Of a stretch of 64,000 nucleotides of DNA, positions 43,703-52,247 are shown one piece after another. Position numbers and translations under genes: made by a program. The notes below the pieces were generated by a model that was not told the DNA's origin, ran no database searches, and saw only the letters and a program-made list of their open reading frames with translations. Positions within the stretch are counted from its first letter, which is position 1, and every line of letters begins with the position of its first letter. The DNA is from DATAES01 sp963721305 (lineage in GTDB: Bacteria; Actinomycetota; Acidimicrobiia; Acidimicrobiales; JACDCH01). Where the stretch lies: contig CAVRIR010000006.1 in assembly GCA_963721305.1 (NCBI GenBank), positions 372,001-436,000 on the forward strand, written 5' to 3'.

Positions 43703-44021
43703 AGCGGAAGGCATTCGCGAGTCGGCACAAGTCGACGCGCAGGCCGTTCGCTGCTTGGCGAACCAGGAAGCCGACGGCATCATCCACGAAGCGCGGTCGC
43801 AACGTGAAGAGGCCGGATCCGAGCTCACGGCGGCCCGCAACACGCGGCAAGAGGCAGAACGTGACGCAAACGCGATGTTGACCGAGGCCCGTTCTCGCCG
43901 CGAAGCGATCAAGGCCGCGGAAGAGGAACTGCGGAAGCGGATAGAAGGTGCCCAGTCCGTGTTCCAGTCTTTCCAGGGCAGCGTCGTCCCCGACGAGCAC
44001 CTGAGCAGTCCGACCGACTGA
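43596..44021 (+). CDS. Coiled-coil coding region, possibly the frameshifted tail of the IniB-like gene
   Basis: From about 43698 to the stop at 44021 the frame encodes a strongly helical, Glu/Arg/Ala-rich coiled coil (EADGIIHEARSQREE, RSRREAIKAAEEELRKRIEGA). The only in-frame ATG (43596) overlaps the previous gene, and the residues it adds look like a shadow of that gene. No normal start lies near 43698, so this is either the tail of the 43433 gene after a one-base shift near 43690, or a gene with an unseen start. IniB-type proteins can carry long C-terminal parts, which favours the first reading. Confidence 0.45.
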   Translation: MRRARGCPATRTATANCPPSAHSTASPSSTPRFVIEAEGIRESAQVDAQAVRCLANQEADGIIHEARSQREEAGSELTAARNTRQEAERDANAMLTEARSRREAIKAAEEELRKRIEGAQSVFQSFQGSVVPDEHLSSPTD

Positions 44022-44048
44022 GCAGGGCTCGTCGAACAGGCGACCCAG

Positions 44049-44831
44049 TCAGGGTTGCCAGGTGTTGTCCGGCTGGCGGTGCCACCCGCCGGCGGCATCG
44101 TTGCCGCCGTCCACGTGGACGGTCGTACCGGTCACGAACCGGCTCAGCCCGCCGGCGAGGAACACGGCCGCGCCCGCGCAGTCGTCGACATGGCCGCGCA
44201 CCGGCAACGCCATCCGCTCGGCCACGCCCGGCAACTCACCGACGCCTGGGGTCGGGATCACATCGGGCGCGATGCAGTTGACCCGGATGCCGCGGTCGCC
44301 GAGCTCGAGCGCGAGCGACTGCGTGAGGTTCGCGATGGCGGCTTTCATCGCGCCGTACACCGCGAAACCGGGTGCAGCGCGGTGTGCCTCGATCGACGTG
44401 AGGTTGATGATCGAGCCGCCTTCGCGCATGTGGGGGACACACGCGCGCACGAAGTGGGTGACGGACGAGAAGTTCTCGTGGACCAACGCGTCCTGACCCT
44501 TGTCGTTCACGTCGAGAAACGACGCTGCGAATCCGCCACCGGCGTTGTTGACGAGGATGTCCACGCGATGCGTGAGCGCCCTGACGGCATCGCCGACGAA
44601 CGCGTCGACCTGGTGTCGGTCGCGCACGTCGAGCACGCCCGTGACAACCGGCTGGCCGATCTCGTCGATGGCTCGCGCCACGCGCGAGAGTCCGTCCGGG
44701 TCGCGGTCGCACAACGCGAGCGACGCGCCGAACCGCGCGAACGCGAGCGCGATCGCTTCGCCGATCCCTTGGGCGGCACCGGTCACGACCGCGCTCTTGC
44801 CGGTCAACAACGCGTCTTCAGGACCGAGCAC
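44049..44831 (-). CDS. Short-chain dehydrogenase/reductase
   Basis: 260 residues. TGAAQGIG, LVNNAGGGFAASF and GFAVYGAMKAAI; the C-terminus ends TVHVDGGNDAAGG, a typical SDR tail. It follows the HelR-like helicase by ten bases on the same strand and could be read from that message, though the functions are unrelated. Likely a catabolic alcohol or hydroxyacyl-CoA dehydrogenase. Confidence 0.9.
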   Translation of the reverse strand: MLGPEDALLTGKSAVVTGAAQGIGEAIALAFARFGASLALCDRDPDGLSRVARAIDEIGQPVVTGVLDVRDRHQVDAFVGDAVRALTHRVDILVNNAGGGFAASFLDVNDKGQDALVHENFSSVTHFVRACVPHMREGGSIINLTSIEAHRAAPGFAVYGAMKAAIANLTQSLALELGDRGIRVNCIAPDVIPTPGVGELPGVAERMALPVRGHVDDCAGAAVFLAGGLSRFVTGTTVHVDGGNDAAGGWHRQPDNTWQP

Positions 44832-44841
44832 GTGCAGAAGG

Positions 44842-46842
44842 CTAGGAGGCGCCGGCCAGTGCGGCGGGCAATGGCTGCGAGTGCACGACCGTCAGGGTCT
44901 GCACGGCGCGGGTCAACGCCACATACAGAAGCCGGAGGCCGGCGTGCTGGTCGTCGCCCGCCTGCGCCACGAGCGCAGGCTCGACCACGACCACCGCGTC
45001 GAACTCCAACCCCTTCGCTTCCGCCGGTGTCACCACGAGCACACCCTCGGCGACCCGCTCGAGGACCGGCCCGCACGCTTCTGGCACGACGACTCCGACC
45101 GTCGTCCAACGAGCGGCTTGGTCGTCGACGATGCGCTGGACGGTCTCGGCCAACGCATCAGCATCCACACCGACGACGGCCGGCGCATCGCCCGCCACCC
45201 GCACGGACCTCGACGGGCGGACATCCGGCGCCGCCTCGGGCAGCAGGCGGTTGGCGAAGTCGATCACCGGTGCGGGAACGCGGTAACCGAGATCGAGCTC
45301 GGTGATCTCCGCGCCGGCAGGCGAGCCGAGCTGCGCGAGCGCGTCCTCCCACGAACGCTGTCCGCCGGGGCGGGTCGCCTGCGCGAGGTCGCCGAGCACG
45401 GTCATCGAATGGCGTGGGCAACGGCGAGCGAGGGCGCGCAGCTCCATGGCGGTGAGGTCCTGCGCCTCGTCGACCACGATGTGCCCGTACACGTGGCGAG
45501 CGCCGTCGCCGAGCGCGGCGGCCTCGTCGACCAGCACCGCGTCGGCCGCGGTCCACGGTTCGTCGTCCGCCCGCTTCGTCGCCTTGCGCAGGATGAGCTG
45601 CTGCTCGTCGTCCGACAGCAACCCGCGCGCCGCCGTCCGCAGCATCGACGGAGACGACAGCACCTTGCGGACGATCGCCGGAGCACTCACCGCGGGCCAC
45701 CAGGTGGCGAGGGCGCGCTGGAAGGTCTTGTCCGTTCTCAGCTCCTCCGCGAACCCGAGTGGCGCGGTGTCGTCGCCGCGGCGATCCGCGATGGATTGCT
45801 CGCCGATCCTGACGAGCTGCGTTCGCAGCGCGTTTCGACCGACGTTGTGCGGCACACCCCGTCCGATGATCTGGTCGATCGCCGCCTGTGCGTCGGCCAC
45901 CCGGATGCGTACCGTCCCCCACGACGTCGTGACGACGACATCGTCCTTCGGTTGCTTGATCAGCGCGTCGACGGCTCGGCTGAGCACGCTCGCCATCCGG
46001 GCGTCGCCCTTCAGCGCCGCGATCGCGGGCGTGTCGAACGCGCGCACCCGGCTGCCGAGCAGTCGCTCGACGGTCGTCTGGCGCACCGCGGTCTCACCCA
46101 GTGACGGCAGCACCTGCGCGATGTAACGCAGGAAGACCGGGTTCGGACCGATCACGAGCACGCCTTCCTCGTCGAGCAGCTGCCGATGTTCGTACAGCAG
46201 GAACGCGGCCCGGTGGAGCCCGACAGCGGTCTTGCCCGTTCCCGGTCCGCCCTGCACGACGAGGCAGGCGTCGAGCGGCGCGCGGATCACGACGTCCTGC
46301 TCCGCCTGGATGGTGGCGACGATGTCGCGCATCGCGCCGGTGCGCTCGCGCTCGAGCTCGGCGAGCAACGGGTCGGGGATGCCGCCGTGGCGGGCGGCGT
46401 GGATCGACTCGGGATCGTCGAACACCTCGTCGAACAAATCGTCCACCTGGCTACCCGACATCAGGAAGCGGCGGCGGCGGCGCAGCCCGAACGGGTCGGA
46501 TGCGGTCGCCCGATAGAAGGGCGTCGAGACGCCCGCGCGCCAGTCGACGACCACGGGCTCGCCGCGCTCGTCCTCGACGTGGCGGCGACCGACGTACCAC
46601 GTGGGTGCCGGTTGTCCCGGCTTGGACTCCTCGTCGATCCGTCCGAACGCGAGCCCCGGTACGTCGACGTCGAGCGAGCGCAGTCGTTCTTTGAGATGCC
46701 ATCGGGCGATCTCACCGTCGACGGCCTGCGCGGCCATGTCGTCGATGGCGGCGGTTGCTTCGGTCCGCCGACGCATGTCGGCGAGACATCGGTAGGCGTG
46801 GTCGAGGTGCGCCTGCTCCTCGGCCAGGTCGGGATGGGCCAT
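44842..46842 (-). CDS. HelD/HelR-like superfamily 1 helicase
   Basis: 666 residues from ATG 46842, preceded by AAGGAGGAG. An N-terminal helical arm (DLAEEQAHLDHAYRCLADMRRR), Walker A GGPGTGKT at residues 198-205, DEAQD in HIVVDEAQDLTAME and the C-terminal LLYVALTRAVQTLTVVH motif VI. This layout matches HelD/HelR proteins, which strip RNA polymerase from DNA and, in actinobacteria, can confer rifamycin tolerance. A plain UvrD-type DNA helicase is less likely given the N-terminal arm. Divergent from the AlgH gene. No HelR-associated regulatory element is evident. Confidence 0.85.
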   Translation of the reverse strand: MAHPDLAEEQAHLDHAYRCLADMRRRTEATAAIDDMAAQAVDGEIARWHLKERLRSLDVDVPGLAFGRIDEESKPGQPAPTWYVGRRHVEDERGEPVVVDWRAGVSTPFYRATASDPFGLRRRRRFLMSGSQVDDLFDEVFDDPESIHAARHGGIPDPLLAELERERTGAMRDIVATIQAEQDVVIRAPLDACLVVQGGPGTGKTAVGLHRAAFLLYEHRQLLDEEGVLVIGPNPVFLRYIAQVLPSLGETAVRQTTVERLLGSRVRAFDTPAIAALKGDARMASVLSRAVDALIKQPKDDVVVTTSWGTVRIRVADAQAAIDQIIGRGVPHNVGRNALRTQLVRIGEQSIADRRGDDTAPLGFAEELRTDKTFQRALATWWPAVSAPAIVRKVLSSPSMLRTAARGLLSDDEQQLILRKATKRADDEPWTAADAVLVDEAAALGDGARHVYGHIVVDEAQDLTAMELRALARRCPRHSMTVLGDLAQATRPGGQRSWEDALAQLGSPAGAEITELDLGYRVPAPVIDFANRLLPEAAPDVRPSRSVRVAGDAPAVVGVDADALAETVQRIVDDQAARWTTVGVVVPEACGPVLERVAEGVLVVTPAEAKGLEFDAVVVVEPALVAQAGDDQHAGLRLLYVALTRAVQTLTVVHSQPLPAALAGAS

Positions 46843-46982
46843 CACTCCTCCTTGCGGTCGGTGCTTCAGGCGTGTGAACGCGCGCGAGCGCCCCGCTGAC
46901 CCAGAGACAGAGGGGTCCGCGGTGCGTGCGACTTCGACGGTACGCCCTCCGTCAAGCCTGGCCGCGCGGGTAGACAGGGGCG

Positions 46983-47549
46983 GTGCCGCGGTTCGATTCG
47001 ACGAGGGGACGGCTTCTGGTGGCGTCACCGCTCCTCGGCGATCCGAACTTCGATCGCACGGTCGTGTTCATGCTGGAGGACAACGACGAGGGCGCGCTCG
47101 GACTGGTGCTGAACCGGCCGTCGCCGCTGGAGGTGACCGAACCGTTGCCCGACTGGTCGCGTCTGGTCGCGGCGCCGTCGGTGGTGTTCGTCGGAGGACC
47201 GGTGTCGCGCAGCTCGGTCATCGCGCTCGCGGCCCGCGAGCCCGCGTACGAGTTGCCCGACGGCAGTTGGACCGAGGTCGAGGGCATGGTCGGTGTCCTC
47301 GACCTCACCGCCGATGCCGACCTGATCGGCGCGGGACTCGCAGAGGTCCGGGTGTTCGCCGGCTACGCGGGTTGGGGCGAGGGCCAGTTGGAGGGCGAGA
47401 TCGACGAGGGCGCGTGGTTCGTCGTCGACGCGGTCGACACCGACACGTTCACCGACCGACCGGAGGCGCTGTGGCGGGACGTCCTGCGCCGCCAGCCCGA
47501 GCCGTTGCGCCAGATCGCCAACTTCCCGCCGGACCCGTCCGTCAACTGA
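46983..47549 (+). CDS. UPF0301/AlgH (YqgE) family protein
   Basis: 188 residues from GTG 46983. The N-terminus RGRLLVASPLLGDPNFDRTVVFMLEDNDEGALGLVLNRPS is diagnostic of the family, and GYAGWGEGQLEGEI is the second conserved block. Function is not firmly known; AlgH influences transcription in some bacteria. It is a housekeeping-type gene, and its place here suggests the catabolic region is interrupted by core genes. Confidence 0.95.
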   Translation: MPRFDSTRGRLLVASPLLGDPNFDRTVVFMLEDNDEGALGLVLNRPSPLEVTEPLPDWSRLVAAPSVVFVGGPVSRSSVIALAAREPAYELPDGSWTEVEGMVGVLDLTADADLIGAGLAEVRVFAGYAGWGEGQLEGEIDEGAWFVVDAVDTDTFTDRPEALWRDVLRRQPEPLRQIANFPPDPSVN

Positions 47550-47616
47550 CCGCCGTCTCCGACGCCCCATCCCTTCGCGAACGAGGCGGACGGACGGGCG
47601 GCCGCGCCCCGAAACC

Positions 47617-47630
47617 TGACGCCGGTGTCA
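47617..47630. promoter_or_regulatory. Shared TGACR-N4-YGTCA palindrome, copy 9
   Basis: ACC-TGACG CCGG TGTCA, 18 bases upstream of the ATG at 47649. The gene behind it reads towards it, so it controls only the lipoate-ligase-like operon. Confidence 0.75.
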
Positions 47631-47648
47631 TGGTACGTTCGGCCGGCG

Positions 47649-48788
47649 ATGGGGGAAGCCGTCGCGGAGCACTGGCGCAGCATCGACTGCGGCGCGGTCA
47701 CACCGTTCGAGAACGCGGCGGTCATGCCCGTGCTCAGCCGCAACGTCGCAGGTGGGGCCGACCCGATCGCCACGACCTCGGTGTGGGGACAGACGCACCT
47801 GAACGTCGGTTGGTTCGACGACGTCGACTCGACGCTCGACCTCGCGGCGTGCGAGCGGCTCGGCATCGCGGTCATCCGCCGTCCGATGTACGGCGGCGGC
47901 ACCGCGTTCTACGACGCCGGGTGCGCAGTGATGTGGGGCTTCCTGCTGCCCAAGGATCGCTACGGCGACCTCGATGCCGAGCTCGCGCGGTTCCAACCGG
48001 TGCTCCTCGACACGCTCGCCGAGATCGGGCTCGGCGAGGTCAGGTTCGAGGGATCGAGTGACCTGCGCTGGCACGGACGGAAGCTCGGCGCGCTCACCGC
48101 GCAAGACGTCGTCGCTTGCAACTCCGTCGGCGGCTTCCTCAACATCGCGCCACCGAACCTCGACCTGTACCTCCAGGTGGTGCGCGTGCCCGACGAGAAG
48201 TTCAAGGACAAGGTCGTCAAGGACATGCGCGAGTACGTGTGCACCGCCGAAGAGGTCGCCGGTCGCGCCGTGTCCTACGAGGAGTTTCGCGACGCGCTGT
48301 TCACGTCACTCGAAGCTGCCGGCATCGAGCTCGAACCGAGCGAGCTCAGCGACGGCGAGAAGCACGGCCTGACGAAGATCGGCGCGCGCATTGGCAACGA
48401 CGACATGGTCCGGCGGGTGTCGTCCGAACGGTTCACCGCCGACGCGCCCGCCGGCACACACATCGGTTTCGGCAATCACAAGGGCCGCAAGTTGTGCCGC
48501 GCCGGCGTCGCCATCGACGACAACGGGGTGATCGTGCGCGCGCTCATGGCCGGCGACATGCACGTGAGTCCGCCCGACACGATCGACCGCGTCGCGTCCG
48601 TGCTCGAAGGAGCGCACTGCGATTCTCCCGCGGACCTTCGCCGGCGGATCGCGTCGGTGTTCGACGGCGACGACGTCCACCAGGCCGAGGCGGCGATGGG
48701 AGTCACCACCGACGACCTGCTCGCCGCGGTGGAGAAGGCGGTGCAAGCCGCGATCGCGGTCCATCCGAGCAAAGGAGCGACACCATGA
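47649..48788 (+). CDS. Lipoate-protein ligase A-like protein
   Basis: 379 residues from ATG 47649, downstream of the palindrome. The N-terminal two thirds fits the biotin/lipoate ligase fold: PIATTSVWGQTHLNVGW near the start, GIAVIRRPMYGGGTAFYD (the R-R-x-x-G-G-G segment) and SDLRWHGRKLGAL. The C-terminal 130 residues form a separate domain with SPADLRRRIASVF. It attaches lipoate or a related acyl group to a protein, or has a divergent function. Coupled by an ATGA overlap to an alcohol dehydrogenase, and controlled like the catabolic genes, which is unusual. Confidence 0.82.
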   Translation: MGEAVAEHWRSIDCGAVTPFENAAVMPVLSRNVAGGADPIATTSVWGQTHLNVGWFDDVDSTLDLAACERLGIAVIRRPMYGGGTAFYDAGCAVMWGFLLPKDRYGDLDAELARFQPVLLDTLAEIGLGEVRFEGSSDLRWHGRKLGALTAQDVVACNSVGGFLNIAPPNLDLYLQVVRVPDEKFKDKVVKDMREYVCTAEEVAGRAVSYEEFRDALFTSLEAAGIELEPSELSDGEKHGLTKIGARIGNDDMVRRVSSERFTADAPAGTHIGFGNHKGRKLCRAGVAIDDNGVIVRALMAGDMHVSPPDTIDRVASVLEGAHCDSPADLRRRIASVFDGDDVHQAEAAMGVTTDDLLAAVEKAVQAAIAVHPSKGATP

Positions 48789-50017
48789 AGGCTCTCGTCT
48801 TCGGCGCGTATCCCGATGAGATGCCGGCGCAGCCACCGGAGGACGCGCCGAAGCTCCTGCGCCACCTCGCCGCCACGCCGATGGTCCTCCAGGACATCCC
48901 CGACCCGAAGCCATTCGGCTCCGACTGGGCGGTCATCCGCCCGCGCATGACCGGGATCTGCGGCTCGGACACCAAGCAGGTCCTGATGGACTACGAGCAC
49001 GGCGACGACAGCCCGATGACCGCGTTCATCTCGTTCCCGCAGGTGCTCGGGCACGAGGTCGTGGCGACCATCGAGGAGCTCGGTCCTGACGTCGAGGGCT
49101 TCGAGCTCGGCCAGCGCGTCGTGCTCAACCCATGGCTGTCATGCGCGCCCCGCGGCATCACACCGTTGTGCCCTTCGTGCGAAGCGGGCGACTGGAGCCT
49201 GTGCTGGAGCTTCTTCGACGGTCGCGTCTCGCGCGGCATTCACACCGGTACGTCATCGGACGCGACCGGCGGGTTCGCGGAACTGGTCCCTGCGCACCGC
49301 CAGATGATGATCCCGGTTCCGGACGACGTTGCCGATGAGGTCGCGGTGCTCGGCGATCCGTTCGCCGTCAGTCTCCATGCCATCACCCGCAATCCGCCTC
49401 CACCCGGCGGCAAGGCGATCGTCTACGGCGCCGGCGCGCTCGGAACCTGCGCGACTGCGATCCTGCGTGCGCTCCATCCGACCGTCGACGTGGTGACGAT
49501 CGCGGCGTGGGACGCGCAAGCGAAGGTCGCCGAACGCCTCGGCGCGACCGTGTTCCGTCCCGAGCCGCGCGAAGAGCTCATCGAGCAACTGGCCGAGTGG
49601 TCAGGCGGCGTCTTGCGCCGGCCCTGGGGCGGGTTGCCGCTGTGCTACCCCGGCTTCGTGGACGTCGTGTACGACACGATCGGCGCGCCGGCGACGTTCG
49701 AAGTCGACATGCGGGTGCTCAAGGCGCGCGGAACGATGGTGCAACTCGGCCTGTACACGTGGACGCGAGGCGAGTTCTCCCCGCTCTACTTCAAGGAGAT
49801 CCGCTGGGTCGGTTCGAACGCGTTCGGCATCGAGGAGGTCGACGGTGTGCGCAAGCACGGCATCGCGCACTACCTCGATCTCGCGGCGTCGGGCCGCATC
49901 GACCTGACCGGGATGCTGACGCACACCTTCCCGCTCGAGAGCTGGCGCGACGCGTGGATGACACTGATCGACCAGGAGCACACCGGTGCGATCAAGGTCG
50001 CCTTCGACTTCCGCTGA
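48785..50017 (+). CDS. Zinc-dependent medium-chain alcohol dehydrogenase
   Basis: 410 residues. Catalytic zinc ligands lie in MTGICGSDTKQ and LGHEVVATIEEL; structural-zinc cysteines in the C-x-C-rich loop around CAPRGITPLCPSCEAGDWSLC; the NAD-binding Gly motif is VYGAGALGTCA. It is longer than most because of an insertion near residues 280-290. Oxidises an alcohol of the pathway. Starts inside the preceding ligase-like gene's stop, so the two are co-translated. Confidence 0.93.
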   Translation: MKALVFGAYPDEMPAQPPEDAPKLLRHLAATPMVLQDIPDPKPFGSDWAVIRPRMTGICGSDTKQVLMDYEHGDDSPMTAFISFPQVLGHEVVATIEELGPDVEGFELGQRVVLNPWLSCAPRGITPLCPSCEAGDWSLCWSFFDGRVSRGIHTGTSSDATGGFAELVPAHRQMMIPVPDDVADEVAVLGDPFAVSLHAITRNPPPPGGKAIVYGAGALGTCATAILRALHPTVDVVTIAAWDAQAKVAERLGATVFRPEPREELIEQLAEWSGGVLRRPWGGLPLCYPGFVDVVYDTIGAPATFEVDMRVLKARGTMVQLGLYTWTRGEFSPLYFKEIRWVGSNAFGIEEVDGVRKHGIAHYLDLAASGRIDLTGMLTHTFPLESWRDAWMTLIDQEHTGAIKVAFDFR

Positions 50018-50062
50018 GGCGAGCTCCGAGTCGACATTCGCTGGTCGTGACAGGCTGGTCGG

Positions 50063-50782
50063 ATGGTGAGCACTCGGGAAGAGACGATCACCGCACCTGA
50101 CGGGGGAACGTTCGCCGGGCATGTCACCGTGCCGGACGGTGGTGGAGGTCCTGGCGTCCTGTTGTTGCAGGAGATCTTCGGCGTCGGCGACTTCCTGAAG
50201 GCGAAAGCGGCCGATCTGGCCGACCTCGGTTTCGTCGTCCTTGCCCCGGACGTGTTCTGGCGGATCCAACCGGGCATCGCGCTGGCGCACGACGAAGAAG
50301 CGATGAACGAGGCGTTCGGCTACGTGACGCGCTACGCGGGTGAGATCGACGACGACATCAAGATCGGCGACCTGCGCGCCGCGCTCGCGCAACTGCGATC
50401 GCTGCCGGAGGTCGCCGGACATTCGGCCGGCGTGCTCGGCTACTGCCTCGGTGGACTGCTCGCGTTCCTGGTCGCGTGCCACGCGGATCCCGACGCGTGC
50501 GTGGCGTATTACGGATCAGGCATCGCCGACCGGCTCAACGAGTGCGACGACCTGACCTGCCCGACCCTCTTCCACTTCGGTGGCAACGACCCGTACATCC
50601 CGAACGAACAGGTCGACGCGATCCGCGCCCGGCTCGGCGAGCGACCGAACATCGAGATCCACGTCCAGCACCAAGCCGGCCACGCCTTCGAGAACCACCT
50701 CGCGCCGCAATTCCACGATCCCAATGCCGCCGCGGCATCGTGGCCGCTGACCGTCGAATTCCTGCAGCGCTCCCTCCACTAG
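50063..50782 (+). CDS. Dienelactone hydrolase-family protein
   Basis: 239 residues. The Cys nucleophile is in VLGYCLGG, an Asp is in FHFGGNDPYIP, and the His is in QAGHAFENH, matching the Cys-Asp-His triad of dienelactone hydrolase. These enzymes open lactones formed in ring-cleavage pathways. It sits between the alcohol dehydrogenase and an acyl-CoA ligase, suggesting a hydroxy acid or lactone is processed and then activated. Start ATG 50063. Confidence 0.93.
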   Translation: MVSTREETITAPDGGTFAGHVTVPDGGGGPGVLLLQEIFGVGDFLKAKAADLADLGFVVLAPDVFWRIQPGIALAHDEEAMNEAFGYVTRYAGEIDDDIKIGDLRAALAQLRSLPEVAGHSAGVLGYCLGGLLAFLVACHADPDACVAYYGSGIADRLNECDDLTCPTLFHFGGNDPYIPNEQVDAIRARLGERPNIEIHVQHQAGHAFENHLAPQFHDPNAAAASWPLTVEFLQRSLH

Positions 50783-50786
50783 ACGC

Positions 50787-52247
50787 TTGATCGCACCCAC
50801 CTACACACACGCCCGCGCCGACCACGACACTCGACCCGGCGGACCTTTGGACGTCGAATCGCTCGACGTCGCGCTGGCACGCACACCGGCGCTCGACACG
50901 CTCGTCGTCGAAGGCGATCGGCGGCTCTCGTCCTCTGCACTCGAGGCCGAAGTCGCCCGAGCCGCGGGCGGACTCGTCGCCGCCGGCGTCGAGCCGGGCG
51001 ACGGTGTGTCATGGCAACGTCCGAACGGCATCGACGCAGTCGTGCTGTACCGCGCGTGCTGGCGCGCCGGCGCGGTTGCGATCCCGATCCACCACCTTGC
51101 CGGTCAGATCGACATCGACGTGATCTTGGAGGACACCGCACCACAGCTGTTCATCGCGGCGGACACACCGTTGCCCGCGGACATGCCGCTACCACCGATC
51201 GACTCACGCGCCCGTGCCGACGAAGCGGCTGCAGTGCTGTTCACCTCGGGATCCAGTGGGCGACCCAAAGGCGTCATCCACACCCATCGAAGCCTGTCCT
51301 ACAAGGCGCATCTCATGGCGCGCGTGCACGGGCTACGGCCGGACGACGCCGTCCTCATGCCCGCTCCCCTTGCGCACATCTCCGGATTGTTGAACGGCGT
51401 CATGCTTCCTGGCGTGGTTCCGATGATGGCCGTGATGATGGCGCGCTGGGATCCGGACGAAGCACTTCGCATCATCGAACGCGAACGCATCACGTTCATG
51501 ATCGGTCCACCGACGTTCTTCATCGGACTCATGGGCGCGCCCACGTTCTCGTCCACGGCCGTCGGGTCTCTCCGGCTCGTCTCGTCCGGTGGCGCGGGCG
51601 TCACTGCCGCTTTCGTCGAGGAGGCGAGTGCGAAGCTCGGTTGTGTCGTCAAGCGCACCTACGGCTCGACCGAAGCGCCGACGGTGACGACGACGCAACA
51701 CGGTGACGATCCGGTCCGCGCCGTCACGACCGACGGACGGCCCACCGGCAGCGTCGAGTTGCGGCGAGACGAAGCGACAGGTGAGCTGCTCGTGCGCGGG
51801 CCAGAGTTGTTCAGCGGGTACACGGATCCTGCCCGCAACGTCGACGCCTTCACCGACGACGGTTGGTTCCGCACCGGCGACATCGGCGCGATCGATGAGC
51901 AGGGTTGGGTCACGATCGTCGGCCGGCTCAAGGACGTCATCATCCGCGGTGGAGAGAACATCGCGGCAGCCGAGGTCGAGTCAGTGCTCGAAGCGCATCC
52001 CGACGTACGGCACGCCGTTGCGGTCGGAGCGCCGGACGCGCGGCTCGGCGAGCGCGTGGTCGCCTACGTACAGCTCGCGCCCGACGCGACATTCGGGTTG
52101 GACGAGTGCCGTTCGTGGTTCACGACGCAAGGCGTCGCGAGGTTCAAGACTCCCGAGCGGGTGGTCGCGCTCGCGGAATTCCCGCTGCTCGCCGCGGGCA
52201 AGCCCGACCGAGCAGCCCTGCGCGAGCGCGCTGCGTCAGAGGACTGA
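50787..52247 (+). CDS. AMP-dependent acyl-CoA synthetase
   Basis: 486 residues from TTG 50787, four bases after the hydrolase stop, with no better start nearby. P-loop LFTSGSSGRPKG, KRTYGSTEAPTVT in the adenine-binding region, and the C-terminal hinge GRLKDVIIRGGENIAAAEVE; a conserved Lys is in LAAGKPDR. Intact in contrast to the broken ligase at 41387. It probably converts a carboxylic acid into its CoA ester. Its 3' end overlaps the convergent dehydrogenase gene by 12 bases. Confidence 0.93.
   Translation: MIAPTYTHARADHDTRPGGPLDVESLDVALARTPALDTLVVEGDRRLSSSALEAEVARAAGGLVAAGVEPGDGVSWQRPNGIDAVVLYRACWRAGAVAIPIHHLAGQIDIDVILEDTAPQLFIAADTPLPADMPLPPIDSRARADEAAAVLFTSGSSGRPKGVIHTHRSLSYKAHLMARVHGLRPDDAVLMPAPLAHISGLLNGVMLPGVVPMMAVMMARWDPDEALRIIERERITFMIGPPTFFIGLMGAPTFSSTAVGSLRLVSSGGAGVTAAFVEEASAKLGCVVKRTYGSTEAPTVTTTQHGDDPVRAVTTDGRPTGSVELRRDEATGELLVRGPELFSGYTDPARNVDAFTDDGWFRTGDIGAIDEQGWVTIVGRLKDVIIRGGENIAAAEVESVLEAHPDVRHAVAVGAPDARLGERVVAYVQLAPDATFGLDECRSWFTTQGVARFKTPERVVALAEFPLLAAGKPDRAALRERAASED

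Noticed and set aside
44842..46842. UvrD-type DNA repair helicase
   Set aside because: The long N-terminal helical arm and overall layout fit HelD/HelR better than UvrD, PcrA or RecD.
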